Shown piece by piece: positions 49,283-58,259 of a DNA stretch of 64,000 bases; positions within the stretch are counted from its first letter, which is position 1, and each line of letters starts with the position of its first letter. Position numbers and translations under genes: made by a program. The stretch is from an uncultured Arachnia sp. (GTDB lineage: Bacteria > Actinomycetota > Actinomycetes > Propionibacteriales > Propionibacteriaceae), in contig CANLSH010000013.1 in NCBI GenBank assembly GCA_947493705.1, positions 23,658-87,657 of the forward strand, given 5' to 3'. Under the pieces are notes generated by a model, which ran no database searches, was not told where the DNA came from, and saw only the letters and a program-made list of their open reading frames with translations.

Positions 49283-50548
49283 ATGAGTAGAGAGCAGCCC
49301 GTGCCACACCCTCGCCGCCCCCAGCGCCTCGTGGCGATGTTGGCCGTCGCAGGCATCGCCACGACGGCAGTGCTCGCATTGCCAAGCACTGCGCGCGCCG
49401 ACGGCGATGGTTGGCGCGAAGGTTGGTGCAGGGTGGGCGAGGGCCAGACCGTGGTCATTGACTGGAGAAACACTGCGGAGGAAGATGCAGAGCGGCAGCT
49501 AATCCGCTGCATAATACTGGCAGTTGGGTCGACTTCATATCCGTTACAAGGTGACGCTCCGCCGCTCACAAGTCCCTTGGAGTCCGCGGGAATCAGCTAT
49601 AAGACTGATGATGCGGGCGTGTTCACCTCTATCGAAGATGTCCAGATTACGACGGATTTCACTTGGCATTGGGCTACTGGAACTCCGATAGTGGGAGATG
49701 AGGACGGAGGCACGTGGGAGGGCAAACCAGAATGGGAGCCCGAAGCAAGCGTCGATACCGTCGTAGGAATAACTCTCACTGACAAGACTGACGATGCTTC
49801 AAGGCTGCCCGTAACATCTCCTCAATTCGATCCTTCGGATCCACCACCCGACCCGGACCCCGACCCCGACCCTGACCCAGATCCCGATCCCAACCCCGAC
49901 CCGGACCCCGATCCCGATCCCGACCCGGACCCAGACCCTGACCCAGATCCGGAGCCAAACCCTGACCCAGATCCCGACCCGGCGCCGGAGCCACCAGCCA
50001 ATCCTGATCCACCAGTCGATCCCGAACCAGTCGATCCCGGACCAGTGAATCCCGACCCACCTGCCAACCCGCAGCCCCCAGTTGATCCACCGCCCAGCCC
50101 ACCAACGACCACGGCGACACCCACGGATACCACGCCCACAGCCTCCACTGAGCGTCCGACGCGGACCCAGCGTCCGAACAGTCCACCGCGACGAACCACT
50201 GCGCCTCAGCGTCCGACGGATCGCCCGCAGCCTCCGATGAACCCACCCGTTCCACCGGCGCCGCCCGTGCCGGACCTCCCGGATCCGCCCCCCGCGCAGC
50301 CCCTCGAGACGGCCGTTCCAGCGGGCCCGTCGGGCAATGAAACCGCTCCGACAGCGGCCCCGCCGTCGCGCGTCTGGGGTCGTGAGGATGCAACGCGTCA
50401 GAGTTCGGAGGCAACACGTTCGGATACTCCGGCACCATGGTCGCAGCTTGCGGCGGTGGCAGGCGCAGTAGTGATCGTCGGTGGGCTCGGCACCGCCTTC
50501 GCCCGCGGCCTGCAAACCTCCACCCCGCCGGTGGTGGAAGAGGAGTGA
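49283..50548 (+). CDS. Membrane-anchored surface protein with DUF4430-like domain and Asp-Pro stalk
   Basis: 421 residues. Signal peptide RRPQRLVAMLAVAGIATTAV, cut near ARA-DG. Residues ~45-175: WCRVGEGQTVVIDWRN, RQLIRCIILAV, ESAGISYKTDD, FTWHWATGTPIVGDEDGG, TWEGKPEWEP; this runs parallel to the N-terminal domain of the 61593 protein (GVTMVIDY, EVRCF, ALRGAGFTFEG, WSFS), so I read it as a DUF4430/transcobalamin-beta-like ligand domain. Residues ~180-250 are mostly DP repeats, then Pro-rich stalk, and a C-terminal membrane segment (AAVAGAVVIVGGLGTAFARG). First gene behind riboswitch 1; a corrinoid binder is the best guess. A GTG at 49301 is an alternative start. Confidence 0.8.
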   Translation: MSREQPVPHPRRPQRLVAMLAVAGIATTAVLALPSTARADGDGWREGWCRVGEGQTVVIDWRNTAEEDAERQLIRCIILAVGSTSYPLQGDAPPLTSPLESAGISYKTDDAGVFTSIEDVQITTDFTWHWATGTPIVGDEDGGTWEGKPEWEPEASVDTVVGITLTDKTDDASRLPVTSPQFDPSDPPPDPDPDPDPDPDPDPNPDPDPDPDPDPDPDPDPDPEPNPDPDPDPAPEPPANPDPPVDPEPVDPGPVNPDPPANPQPPVDPPPSPPTTTATPTDTTPTASTERPTRTQRPNSPPRRTTAPQRPTDRPQPPMNPPVPPAPPVPDLPDPPPAQPLETAVPAGPSGNETAPTAAPPSRVWGREDATRQSSEATRSDTPAPWSQLAAVAGAVVIVGGLGTAFARGLQTSTPPVVEEE

Positions 50549-51546
50549 TCCGTCGCACCACCCTCGCTCTGGCTGCCCTCCTGCTCGCCGGTCCGTGGGC
50601 CGTTCAGCCCGCCGCCGCTGAGCCCCCAGCACAGGCCGCCACCCTGTGCGCAGGATCACCCCGCGGCTGCGCGCTGGAGACCAACGATTGGCTCCGTGAG
50701 GGTGCAACGTTCCCCGTCACCGTGATCGGCAATGCCAATGCTCGTATCCAGGTGGTGGTCTACCAGGCAGTCCTCGCTGACGGCGCGCTCGCAGAACTTC
50801 GTCCCATCAGCACTGAAGCCGAGGTCATCACCAACTCCGCGGGCGTCGCCCACACCGAAGTGGCCATTCCCACCCTCAGCACACCCGGTGATGCCAGCGG
50901 CTGGGCGCTCGTCAGTGTCGGCGGCATGCAAGACGGTGCCGACACTCTGCAGACCGTCGGTCAATTCGTCCCCTTCGGCACCCGCGTTCCGCGCATTCTC
51001 GGCGACGGCTACGGCGAGGAGAAGCCGGCGGGTGCCACGCTGGAGTTGCAGTACACCGGCACCATCCCCGGAACCCGGTTCGCCGTCGACTATCAGGACG
51101 ACGACGGTGTCTGGCAGGAAACGACCGCCACCGGGATCGCTGCCACCTCCGCAGAGACCGACACTTCTGACGCCGATCCGGAAGAGAACACCGATACGCA
51201 GGATGAGGGGTCCTCAACCCCCCGGCCTGACGACACCTCCACCCTCAACTACACCGTGCCGCGCGGCCTGAACTCCACGCCCCACAAGTTCCGCCTCCGC
51301 AATGTCAGCGATTCAGCCCTCTCTCCACCATGGTTCCTCACCCCCACCGTCGACGGCACACCCCAGGAACCCCTGACCCCATTCCAGCCCCCGCCAGTGG
51401 GTGAGGACCTGTCCGGCGCCAACCTCGTAGCCACACATCCAGAGCGGACGGTGGTGCTCACTGCAGGAAGCATCGCCGTCGCAACATTTGCGTTGACTCT
51501 GGCGGGCGCGGGCATCGGTCTGCGACGTCGGGGAGGGCTGCGATGA
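50545..51546 (+). CDS. Membrane-anchored surface protein of unknown fold
   Basis: 333 residues from GTG 50545, which overlaps the previous stop (GTGA). Signal peptide TTLALAALLLAGPWAVQPAA, cut near AAA-EPP. The body has two beta-rich segments (GATFPVTVIGNANARIQVVV and PAGATLELQYTGTIPGTRFA) split by an acidic linker at ~200-230, then LNYTVPRGLNSTPHKFRLRN. A C-terminal membrane helix VVLTAGSIAVATFALTLAGA with an RRRGG stop anchors it. It may be an Ig-like accessory of the uptake complex; no family recognised. Its stop overlaps the next start by 4 bp. Confidence 0.78.
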   Translation: MIRRTTLALAALLLAGPWAVQPAAAEPPAQAATLCAGSPRGCALETNDWLREGATFPVTVIGNANARIQVVVYQAVLADGALAELRPISTEAEVITNSAGVAHTEVAIPTLSTPGDASGWALVSVGGMQDGADTLQTVGQFVPFGTRVPRILGDGYGEEKPAGATLELQYTGTIPGTRFAVDYQDDDGVWQETTATGIAATSAETDTSDADPEENTDTQDEGSSTPRPDDTSTLNYTVPRGLNSTPHKFRLRNVSDSALSPPWFLTPTVDGTPQEPLTPFQPPPVGEDLSGANLVATHPERTVVLTAGSIAVATFALTLAGAGIGLRRRGGLR

Positions 51547-52562
51547 CCGACGGCCATCCCCTGGTCTGGCTGTGGATACTGCTCGTGGGCACCACCATTG
51601 CCCTCAATACCACCAACCCGCTGCTACTGCTCCTGATGGGCGCGGCACTCGTGGCCAGCGGCTTCCTCGCCGCAGGTCCGCGCCGGGCCAGCTTCGTCAC
51701 CGCAATGGGAGCAAGTGTGGTGGCGGCGCTGGTGTGGGTTGTCCTCACTCTTGTCCTACCACGCGGTTCCGAGGCCGACGCGCTGGTGGTTCTCCCCTCA
51801 TTCTCGCCCGGTCCCGGTGTCACTTTCGGCGGCCCGCTGGACCTCGGCTCGCTCATCATCGGACTCGTTGGCGCATTACGAGCCGTCGTGATCATCCTCC
51901 TGTTCGGCCTGTCCGGCCAACTCGTGAGCGCCCGCGGCTGGCTGGCGTTGTCGCGCTCCACCCTCGGCGCGGGATCGCCAGCATCACATCCGCTGGCCAC
52001 CCTGGGCGAGGCCAGCGTGGAAGCACTGCACGCACGGCAGCGGATCGCACACCAGGGCTGGGGCCGCGGCGCCGCCGCCGGCTGGCTGGCGTCGCTGCTG
52101 TTGGCCGGCCGCCAGATCGCTCGCGCCGACAGGGCAACTGTGGCACCCCGCCCCAGCGTCGAGCTCATCCGGCTGGTACTCCTGCTGGTCCTGACCATCG
52201 CCCCCGTGCTGCTGCTCGCATTCGGGGTGCTGCCAACGTGGGTCACGAACAATGTCTACGGAACCGACATCATCGGGCTCGTGGCGTTACTGGCAGTAGC
52301 TGTGGGACTGGTGCTGCCCGGCACTCCTGCACTGCTGCGCACGTGGCGCATCTCCGACATCCCGCAGGCAGCTGTTGCACTGCTCCTCACCGCAGCCTGG
52401 GCCCTGCGCGACCTCCTTGGTCTCTCCTCCAACCTCACCCCCGCACCGGATGCGGCTCTCACCCTGCCATGGGCCATCGCGGGCGCAGTGGTGTTGCTGC
52501 CGTTGGCTGTCGGTCTCTCCGGCCAACGCGCACCACGCAGGGTGGTGGCCGCCCATGCTTGA
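51543..52562 (+). CDS. EcfT-like transmembrane protein of an ECF transporter
   Basis: 339 residues with about eight hydrophobic segments. The T-component signs are the order of membrane helices around a cytosolic helical block (SRSTLGAGSPASHPLATLGE then ALHARQRIAHQGWGRGAAAG), where EcfT proteins carry their coupling helices with Ala-Arg-x motifs; here the visible one is HARQR. The C-terminal half adds extra helices (LLLVLTIAPVLLLAFGVLP). It would join the ATPase chain to the S component. Overlaps both neighbours by 4-8 bp, in operon behind riboswitch 1. Confidence 0.75.
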   Translation: MTDGHPLVWLWILLVGTTIALNTTNPLLLLLMGAALVASGFLAAGPRRASFVTAMGASVVAALVWVVLTLVLPRGSEADALVVLPSFSPGPGVTFGGPLDLGSLIIGLVGALRAVVIILLFGLSGQLVSARGWLALSRSTLGAGSPASHPLATLGEASVEALHARQRIAHQGWGRGAAAGWLASLLLAGRQIARADRATVAPRPSVELIRLVLLLVLTIAPVLLLAFGVLPTWVTNNVYGTDIIGLVALLAVAVGLVLPGTPALLRTWRISDIPQAAVALLLTAAWALRDLLGLSSNLTPAPDAALTLPWAIAGAVVLLPLAVGLSGQRAPRRVVAAHA

Positions 52563-54006
52563 GATGAGCGCCTTCACCTACTCCACACCCGGTCGCGGCA
52601 CGGTGCTCGACGACGTCACCTTCGTCGCCGCCACGAGCACCATCACAGCCATCGTCGGCCGCTCCGGCTCCGGCGGCAGCACCTTGGTGGCTGCACTGGC
52701 GGGCGCGGTGCCACCCGGTGCGCGGATCCGCGGCAGCGCCACCTTGAACGGCACCCGGATCGACGGCGCCACCCCCGATGAGCTCTCCGGTGTCGCGCTC
52801 TGGATCTCCGACACGGCACTGCCGGGCGGCACCGTCGCCGAGAGCCTGCGCAGCTGGCTGGGCGATCTGTCCGCCGCGGAAGAACTCGGGCTGCAGGACG
52901 ACCTCGCCCGTCGGTTCAGCTCTCTACCCATCGACATGCGTCTTCGCCTCCACTGCGCCACCCTGATGGCCCAGGACATGAGCGCCCCGCCAGCCCTGAT
53001 CCTGGTGGACCGTGTTCTGGGGGCCGCGGATGCCGCCACACGGACCCGCTTCTGCTCCCTGCTGAGTGGTCTTGCCCGGGCCGGTTCCACAATTCTCTGG
53101 GCCGAACATGATCTGGATGCCGTCTGGGAGCATGCTCACCAGGTGGTGGAACTCATCGACGGTCGCGTCGTCACCGCTGTGCGCCCACAGGAATGGCAGC
53201 CCAGCAGCCTGCCGGAGCCCACGCTCCTGACACTGGCTCGGGCGCTCAGCCTTCCTCCGAAGGACTGCCGCACCCCGCTGTACGCACGCGAGGCGTTGGA
53301 GGAGTACCGCATCACCCTGCCACTGTTTCCGACGCGCACCCATCACGGCACGGCACCCACGGGCACGGGCACCGTCATCAGCGCCACCGCCGTGGGGCTC
53401 AGCGGTCCCGGCATCGAACTCCGCCCCGGTGAAACCCTGGGCATCATCGAACTTGACGGACGGCCGGAGGCCCTCGCCAGACGTCTCGTCAGCCAACTCC
53501 CCGGCGGGGACATGGTTCCCAGCCAACTGCCCCCCACCTTGAGATTGGGCGCCGCGGCGCGGGCATGGGAACATCGCCACCACCTCAACATGGGCTCTGT
53601 CATGAGCCGACTGCCCATGCTGCAAGCCCGCACACTGCTGGCCGATCTCAGCCCGGGCGAATTCGCGGCCTTCCGCCACGCACTGGCCGAAGAAGTCGAG
53701 ACGCCGCTGTGGCTGCCGCACCCTCAAGCCGGGCTGGATCCGCGCGAGCGTCACGCGCTCGCCGAGGACCTGCGCCGTCGTCCCGCCGGAACTCGTCTCA
53801 TCACCAGCCGTGACGTCGAGCTGCTGGTCAGAGCCTGTCACCGGCTGATCATCATCCGTGACGGCCGGGTTGTTGGCGACGGTTCCCCGGGTGCCGTGGC
53901 AGATCTGCTGCCCATGGCCCCCCTGGTCTCCCGCGCCGTCGGCTCCACCCGCTACCTGCGGCTCACCGATGTGTTGGAGAGCACCCGGACGGAGGTTCCG
54001 GTATGA
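52555..54006 (+). CDS. Fused double ABC ATPase of ECF type with degenerate catalytic motifs
   Basis: 483 residues from ATG 52555, overlapping the T-component stop. Domain 1 (~1-230): Walker A is GRSGSGGST (35-43), with Gly-41 where Lys is required; the Q-loop reads WISD instead of FQD; LSGGQ is replaced by LPIDM; Walker B is ILVDR (149-153), Arg for the catalytic Glu; only His-185 of the switch remains. Domain 2 (~275-483): no Walker A after RPGETLGIIELDG; signature remnant LSPGE; Walker B reads LWLPHPQAGLDP (385-396), Pro-His for Asp-Glu; switch His is Arg-419. The reading frame is clean and well conserved in layout, so it is not a pseudogene. Probably a structural subunit. Confidence 0.85.
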   Translation: MLEMSAFTYSTPGRGTVLDDVTFVAATSTITAIVGRSGSGGSTLVAALAGAVPPGARIRGSATLNGTRIDGATPDELSGVALWISDTALPGGTVAESLRSWLGDLSAAEELGLQDDLARRFSSLPIDMRLRLHCATLMAQDMSAPPALILVDRVLGAADAATRTRFCSLLSGLARAGSTILWAEHDLDAVWEHAHQVVELIDGRVVTAVRPQEWQPSSLPEPTLLTLARALSLPPKDCRTPLYAREALEEYRITLPLFPTRTHHGTAPTGTGTVISATAVGLSGPGIELRPGETLGIIELDGRPEALARRLVSQLPGGDMVPSQLPPTLRLGAAARAWEHRHHLNMGSVMSRLPMLQARTLLADLSPGEFAAFRHALAEEVETPLWLPHPQAGLDPRERHALAEDLRRRPAGTRLITSRDVELLVRACHRLIIIRDGRVVGDGSPGAVADLLPMAPLVSRAVGSTRYLRLTDVLESTRTEVPV

Positions 54007-54893
54007 CTCGCTTCCTCGTGAACTGGCGCTCCCACAGCGCACTGTGGGTGCTCGTTCTGCTGGGCACAGGCTGGTTGGGCTGGCCCATCTGGTCCTCCTT
54101 CACCGCCCCCGGACGTGACGCTCTCGAAGCCGAATTCCCCCTCCTGCTGGCCGCCCTGCTGGGCTTCATGGGTGTGCTGGCCACCTCCATCTGGCTCGAC
54201 GCAAATCGCCGGGCTGCGGTCTTCGGACCCATCCTGCTGGTGACGACGGTGGACATCATCTTCCGGCTCGTGCTGTCCCCCGGCGGCGCGGGGATCGAAC
54301 CCGTCTATGCTCTGCCCCTGCTGGCTGGAGCCGCTCTGGGAGCACCCGCCGGCTTCCTGACGGGGGCGCTGGCTGCACTCGCGTCGTCGGTGGCTCTCGG
54401 TCTGGTCGACACCCCTCTGGTTTCCCAGATCCTCGTCTGGGGAACCTGGGGCGCCGTAGGAGGGCTATTGCGGTCACTACGCCCCACCACCGCCTGGCTG
54501 ATCGCCGCCGCAATCTCATTCCCGCTCGGTCTGTTCACCGGCCTGGCACTGAACATCGCGGGCTGGACGGGTGAACGCGATGCCATCACCGGTGGCTTCC
54601 TTCCTGGCCTGCCCCCGCTGGATGCGCTGCAGCGACTTCTTGACTACACGTTGGCCACCTCGCTGGCCTTCGACCTCACGAGGGCCGTGGTGAACGCCAT
54701 CCTCGTCCTGGCCATCGGTCTGCCGGTCCTGAGCGCCCTGCGCCACCTGTCGGGGACACAATCCCCAACCGCCACTGGCTCCGCCGAGCCACCACCACCG
54801 GACGTGACGCCCGCAGCCCTCCGCCGACGCGAGCGCAGCAACAACCTCACACACCTCTGGACACCCAGCACCACCACCCAGGAGATTGAATGA
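54003..54893 (+). CDS. ECF transporter S-component-like membrane protein
   Basis: 296 residues, about seven membrane segments: LWVLVLLGTGWLGWPIWSSF, FPLLLAALLGFMGVLATSIW, LLAGAALGAPAGFLTGALAA, TAWLIAAAISFPLGLFTGLA and the last helix FDLTRAVVNAILVLAIGLPV, a typical S-component ending (FDLxRAxxNAxLxLxxGxPxL). A 55-residue Pro-rich cytosolic tail follows. S components bind the vitamin in the membrane; riboswitch control points to a corrinoid. It overlaps the ATPase stop and the MoxR start by 4 bp each. Confidence 0.8.
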   Translation: MTRFLVNWRSHSALWVLVLLGTGWLGWPIWSSFTAPGRDALEAEFPLLLAALLGFMGVLATSIWLDANRRAAVFGPILLVTTVDIIFRLVLSPGGAGIEPVYALPLLAGAALGAPAGFLTGALAALASSVALGLVDTPLVSQILVWGTWGAVGGLLRSLRPTTAWLIAAAISFPLGLFTGLALNIAGWTGERDAITGGFLPGLPPLDALQRLLDYTLATSLAFDLTRAVVNAILVLAIGLPVLSALRHLSGTQSPTATGSAEPPPPDVTPAALRRRERSNNLTHLWTPSTTTQEIE

Positions 54894-55942
54894 TGTCAGA
54901 ATCCACCGACGAGTTCCCCAACGACGACATCTTCGTCCAGGCCAGGGGTGCGCACACGCGGGATACCCTGACGAGCGACGAGATGGCGGGCGCCGAAGAG
55001 ACCCTCCAGAGCTTGTCCAGCTACTTCGACGCCACCGTCGTCGGGCAGCCACGGCTTCGTCGGGCGCTTCTGGCCACGGTGTTGAGCCGCGGGCACATCC
55101 TCGTGGAATCAGTGCCGGGGCTCGCCAAGACGCTGGCCGCCAGCACCCTTGCCCGCTCCGTCGATGCAAGTTTCGCCCGCATCCAGTGCACCCCGGATCT
55201 GCTGCCGAGCGACATCGTGGGCACCGAGGTCTATGACCCCGCCACCACCACCTTTCGCACCGAACTCGGCCCCGTCCACGCCCACTTCGTCCTGCTCGAC
55301 GAGATCAACCGTTCCAGCGCCAAGACGCAGTCGGCCATGCTGGAGGCGATGCAGGAACACCAGACAACCATCGGCGGCACCAGCCATCCACTACCTGCAC
55401 CGTTCACGGTGATGGCGACGCAGAACCCCATCGAGGAGGAGGGCACTTACGTGCTCCCCCAGGCCCAGATGGACCGTTTCCTCCTCAAGGAAGTGGTGGA
55501 TTACCCCAAGCCGTCCGACGAGATCGAGGTACTCAACCGCATCGAACGCGGCACCTTCGAGCAGCCCCCTCCACCCGTCGCCACCACCGCCGACATCACC
55601 CGCCTGCAAGAACTCTGTGGCCGGATCCACGTCAAGGAGAGCATCAAGCGCTACATCGTGGAAATCATCAACGTCACCCGACGCCCCGGTGACTTCCTGA
55701 GCAGCGAGCACGCACGCTGGATCGAGTACGGCGCCAGTCCCCGCGGCGCCATCGCCTTCCTCCAGGTGGCCCGCAGCAACGCCCTGCTCGCCGGCCGCAA
55801 CCATGTGGTCCCGGACGATGTGGTCTCCATGCGCCACTCCGTCCTCCGCCACCGCCTCATCCTGACCTTCGAGGCCATGGCCGAGCAGGTGCATGCGGAC
55901 CACCTCATCGACGCCGTCTTCGACGCAGTGCCCACCCCGTAG
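54890..55942 (+). CDS. MoxR family AAA+ ATPase
   Basis: 350 residues. Walker A LVESVPGLAKTLAAST (about 71-86, Lys-80), Walker B HFVLLDEINRSSAKTQSAML (Asp-Glu 137-138), sensor 1 FTVMATQNP, and QAQMDRFLLKE with the Arg finger region. All motifs are intact, in contrast to the ABC ATPase two genes upstream. MoxR proteins are chaperone-like and act with vWA proteins to insert cofactors or assemble complexes. ATG 54890 and 54893 are both possible starts, behind GGAG. It is the first gene of a Bat-type block that continues the ECF operon. Confidence 0.93.
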   Translation: MMSESTDEFPNDDIFVQARGAHTRDTLTSDEMAGAEETLQSLSSYFDATVVGQPRLRRALLATVLSRGHILVESVPGLAKTLAASTLARSVDASFARIQCTPDLLPSDIVGTEVYDPATTTFRTELGPVHAHFVLLDEINRSSAKTQSAMLEAMQEHQTTIGGTSHPLPAPFTVMATQNPIEEEGTYVLPQAQMDRFLLKEVVDYPKPSDEIEVLNRIERGTFEQPPPPVATTADITRLQELCGRIHVKESIKRYIVEIINVTRRPGDFLSSEHARWIEYGASPRGAIAFLQVARSNALLAGRNHVVPDDVVSMRHSVLRHRLILTFEAMAEQVHADHLIDAVFDAVPTP

Positions 55943-55946
55943 CCCC

Positions 55947-56831
55947 ATGGCCCGTCTGACACGAGTTCGTCGCGCCGTCGCGCTCGCCACCCGGCACCGG
56001 GTGGGCGGGCTGTACGAGGGCGCCCACTCATCGCTGCATGCCGGACGCAGCATGGAGTTCAACGATCTGCGTGAATACGTGCGCGGCGACGACATCGCCG
56101 AGATCGACTGGAAGGCCTCGGCCCGCAGCGGTGGCCCCCTGCTCGTGAAACGCCACATCGCCGAGCGCCGCACCACACTGATGGTGGCCGTGGCCACCGG
56201 TAGAGACTTCGCAGGTATGGCCTCGCCCACCGAGAAGAAGGTGGACGTGGCCGTCCAAGCGGCCGGTGTGTTCGGCTCCATCGCAACCCAGCACGGCGAC
56301 TACGTCGGTCTCCTCTGGTGCGACGGTGACGACATTCGCGCCTCGCGACCCTCCACACGGGACGTCGAACTTGAACGCATGCTCGGCCACATCGAGGACG
56401 CCGTTGGTGTGGACTCTCCGACGGCCGGCCTGGGACGTCTGCTGGAAGTGACCGCCACCACATTGAGGCGTCGCGGCATCATCGTGGTGGTGTGCGACGA
56501 CGTGGACATCGACGCTGATCTGGAGGCGCGTCTGCGCCGCCTCGTGGTGCAGCACGAGGTCATCCTGATCACGATCGCCGACCTCGACCCCACGGATCCC
56601 GCCATCGCCACCTCGGCGATCGTGGGCCTCGATGATCACAGAGAGTTCCTGCGTGAGTTCCGAGCAGACTCCGAGCTTCGCGACGCCATCCGTGCCGAGC
56701 GGACCGAGCGCGCCGCCAGTCGCACCGCTGCACTGTCACGTCTCGCCATCTCCCACCTCCAGCTCGCTGGGACCGACGGACTCGTGCCCGCCATCCTCAC
56801 TCTCGTGAGGAGCCATCGCCGTGCCCGTTGA
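55947..56831 (+). CDS. DUF58 domain protein
   Basis: 294 residues from ATG 55947, 5 bp after the moxR stop. HRVGGLYEGAHSSLHAGRSM then EFNDLREYVRGDDIAEIDWK is the DUF58 signature (GxxxSxxxGxxxEFxxxRxYxxGDDxRxIDW); the rest is a vWA-like fold (RRTTLMVAVATGRDF, RRGIIVVVCDDVDIDADLEA). DUF58 proteins accompany MoxR and vWA proteins and are thought to bridge them. Cytoplasmic; no membrane segment. Confidence 0.92.
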   Translation: MARLTRVRRAVALATRHRVGGLYEGAHSSLHAGRSMEFNDLREYVRGDDIAEIDWKASARSGGPLLVKRHIAERRTTLMVAVATGRDFAGMASPTEKKVDVAVQAAGVFGSIATQHGDYVGLLWCDGDDIRASRPSTRDVELERMLGHIEDAVGVDSPTAGLGRLLEVTATTLRRRGIIVVVCDDVDIDADLEARLRRLVVQHEVILITIADLDPTDPAIATSAIVGLDDHREFLREFRADSELRDAIRAERTERAASRTAALSRLAISHLQLAGTDGLVPAILTLVRSHRRAR

Positions 56832-57303
56832 CGTTTTTCTGGAGATCAATCCGCCGGTGGGGCTCGACTGGCGATGGTGGGCCATCGCCGCAGCACTGGT
56901 ACTCGTGGCGCTGGCAATCATGGCCGTGGGCATCCAGCGCTGGCGAGCGCTGGGCCGCAACCTTGATGGATCGCCCGAGGTGTCTTTGACGGAGCTTCGC
57001 ACAAGCGCGCTGTCGCGGATCAGCGCAGCCACCGCCACCTATCACTCCGGTGGGATCAACGCCCAGAACGCCGTGCAGGAGATGAGTCGTGCCACCCGCT
57101 GGTTCGCCGGCACGGCTTCCGACGGTGACGCCGACTACGAGACCGCCGCGCAACTGAACGCCGCCGCCCGCCGCGATCCCCGGCTGGTGGACGTCGCCAC
57201 TTTTGTCTCAGATGTCCAGGACGACTCTTTCTCCCCCACTGCCCGCCCCGACGTCGACGCCGTCGCTGATGCAGCGAAAGAGGTGATCCGGCAATGGCGC
57301 TGA
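56821..57303 (+). CDS. Single-span membrane protein of the MoxR-vWA block
   Basis: 160 residues from GTG 56821, inside the end of the DUF58 gene, with GAGGAG 8 nt upstream. One membrane helix, WWAIAAALVLVALAIMAVGI (~24-43), then a cytosolic helical domain. In Bat-type operons a protein of this size and topology (DUF4381-like) sits between DUF58 and the first vWA gene, as here. It probably helps anchor the complex. Confidence 0.75.
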   Translation: MPVDVFLEINPPVGLDWRWWAIAAALVLVALAIMAVGIQRWRALGRNLDGSPEVSLTELRTSALSRISAATATYHSGGINAQNAVQEMSRATRWFAGTASDGDADYETAAQLNAAARRDPRLVDVATFVSDVQDDSFSPTARPDVDAVADAAKEVIRQWR

Positions 57304-58259
57304 CACAGCCCTGGTACGGCGTGGCCGTGCTCCTCCTCCTCGCACTCGTGGGACTCGCCGCATGGTTGTGGCCGCGCCGTCGCCCCAGCATGAAACACGC
57401 TTTGCCACTGGCGAGTGCCGCCCGGATTCGTACACTCCCCCGCTTCGTCCAGCTCGCCCGTGCCCGGGTGCGCTGGCTCGTCATCGAGTCCTGCGCGCTG
57501 GCCATGGCCGGTTGCGGCGTGGCTCTCCTGGCAGCCGGGCCGGTCTCCGCGGAAACCATCAACGAGCAGCGCAGCAACCGCGACATCGTGTTGTGTCTCG
57601 ATGTGTCCGGCTCCATGTCCCAGGTGGACCGCGACGTCATCAACAGCTTCGCGGACCTCGCTGCGGAACTCGACGGTGAGCGCATCGGCTTCGTCCTCTT
57701 CGACGCCTCTGCCGTGACCATCTTCCCGCTCACCGACGACGCCGCCTACATCGCACAACACCTGCGGGAGACCGGCGAAAATTTGGGCACTGGACGGGTG
57801 GCGGGTACAAGGGTGGGAGACCTTGGGTCCTCCCTGATCGGCGACGGCCTGGCGAGTTGCCTGCAGCGCTTCGACCAGGACGACACCCAGCGCTCGCGCA
57901 CCGTCGTTCTGGCCACGGACAATCAGGTGGCCGGCACACCGCTGTTCTCCGTCGCCGATGCTGCGCAGCGCGCCGTGGAGCGCGACGTGCTGGTATTCGG
58001 CATAGTGCCTGCGGACAACAGCGTTGCGGCCACCGAGGACCTGACCGCCACCCTGGCACCCACCGGCGGCGACGTGTTGCTGCTTGGTCCGCAACCCGAT
58101 CTGTCATCAATCACACGCGCCGTCGAAGCCTCACAGCAATCCGTCATGGACGGCCGCGCCCGCAGCGAAGCCGTTCCGCTCGTCTGGCCGGGTGCGGGGC
58201 TGGCACTCCTAGGAATCATCGGTGCATCACTGGCCCACCGACGAAGGGCCGGAGCATGA
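57294..58259 (+). CDS. vWA domain membrane protein, BatA-like
   Basis: 321 residues. Two membrane helices flank the N-terminal loop (VAVLLLLALVGLAAWLW; SCALAMAGCGVALLAAGPV), then the vWA domain with intact MIDAS DIVLCLDVSGSMSQVDRDVI, a Thr-containing loop VAGTRVGDLG and VVLATDNQ. A last helix (GAGLALLGIIGASLAHRRR) returns to the membrane. The vWA domain should face outside. It binds a divalent metal and protein ligands; partners are the second vWA protein and MoxR. Confidence 0.92.
   Translation: MALTQPWYGVAVLLLLALVGLAAWLWPRRRPSMKHALPLASAARIRTLPRFVQLARARVRWLVIESCALAMAGCGVALLAAGPVSAETINEQRSNRDIVLCLDVSGSMSQVDRDVINSFADLAAELDGERIGFVLFDASAVTIFPLTDDAAYIAQHLRETGENLGTGRVAGTRVGDLGSSLIGDGLASCLQRFDQDDTQRSRTVVLATDNQVAGTPLFSVADAAQRAVERDVLVFGIVPADNSVAATEDLTATLAPTGGDVLLLGPQPDLSSITRAVEASQQSVMDGRARSEAVPLVWPGAGLALLGIIGASLAHRRRAGA

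Noticed and set aside
49840..50000. Regular GACCC/GATCC repeats that might be read as a CRISPR or VNTR array
   Set aside because: They are codons for a Asp-Pro stalk inside an open frame; there are no spacers or fixed-length repeats.
52555..54006. Degenerate ATPase considered as a pseudogene
   Set aside because: No stop or frameshift over 483 codons, tight overlaps on both sides and the same codon bias as neighbours argue for a functional, non-catalytic protein.
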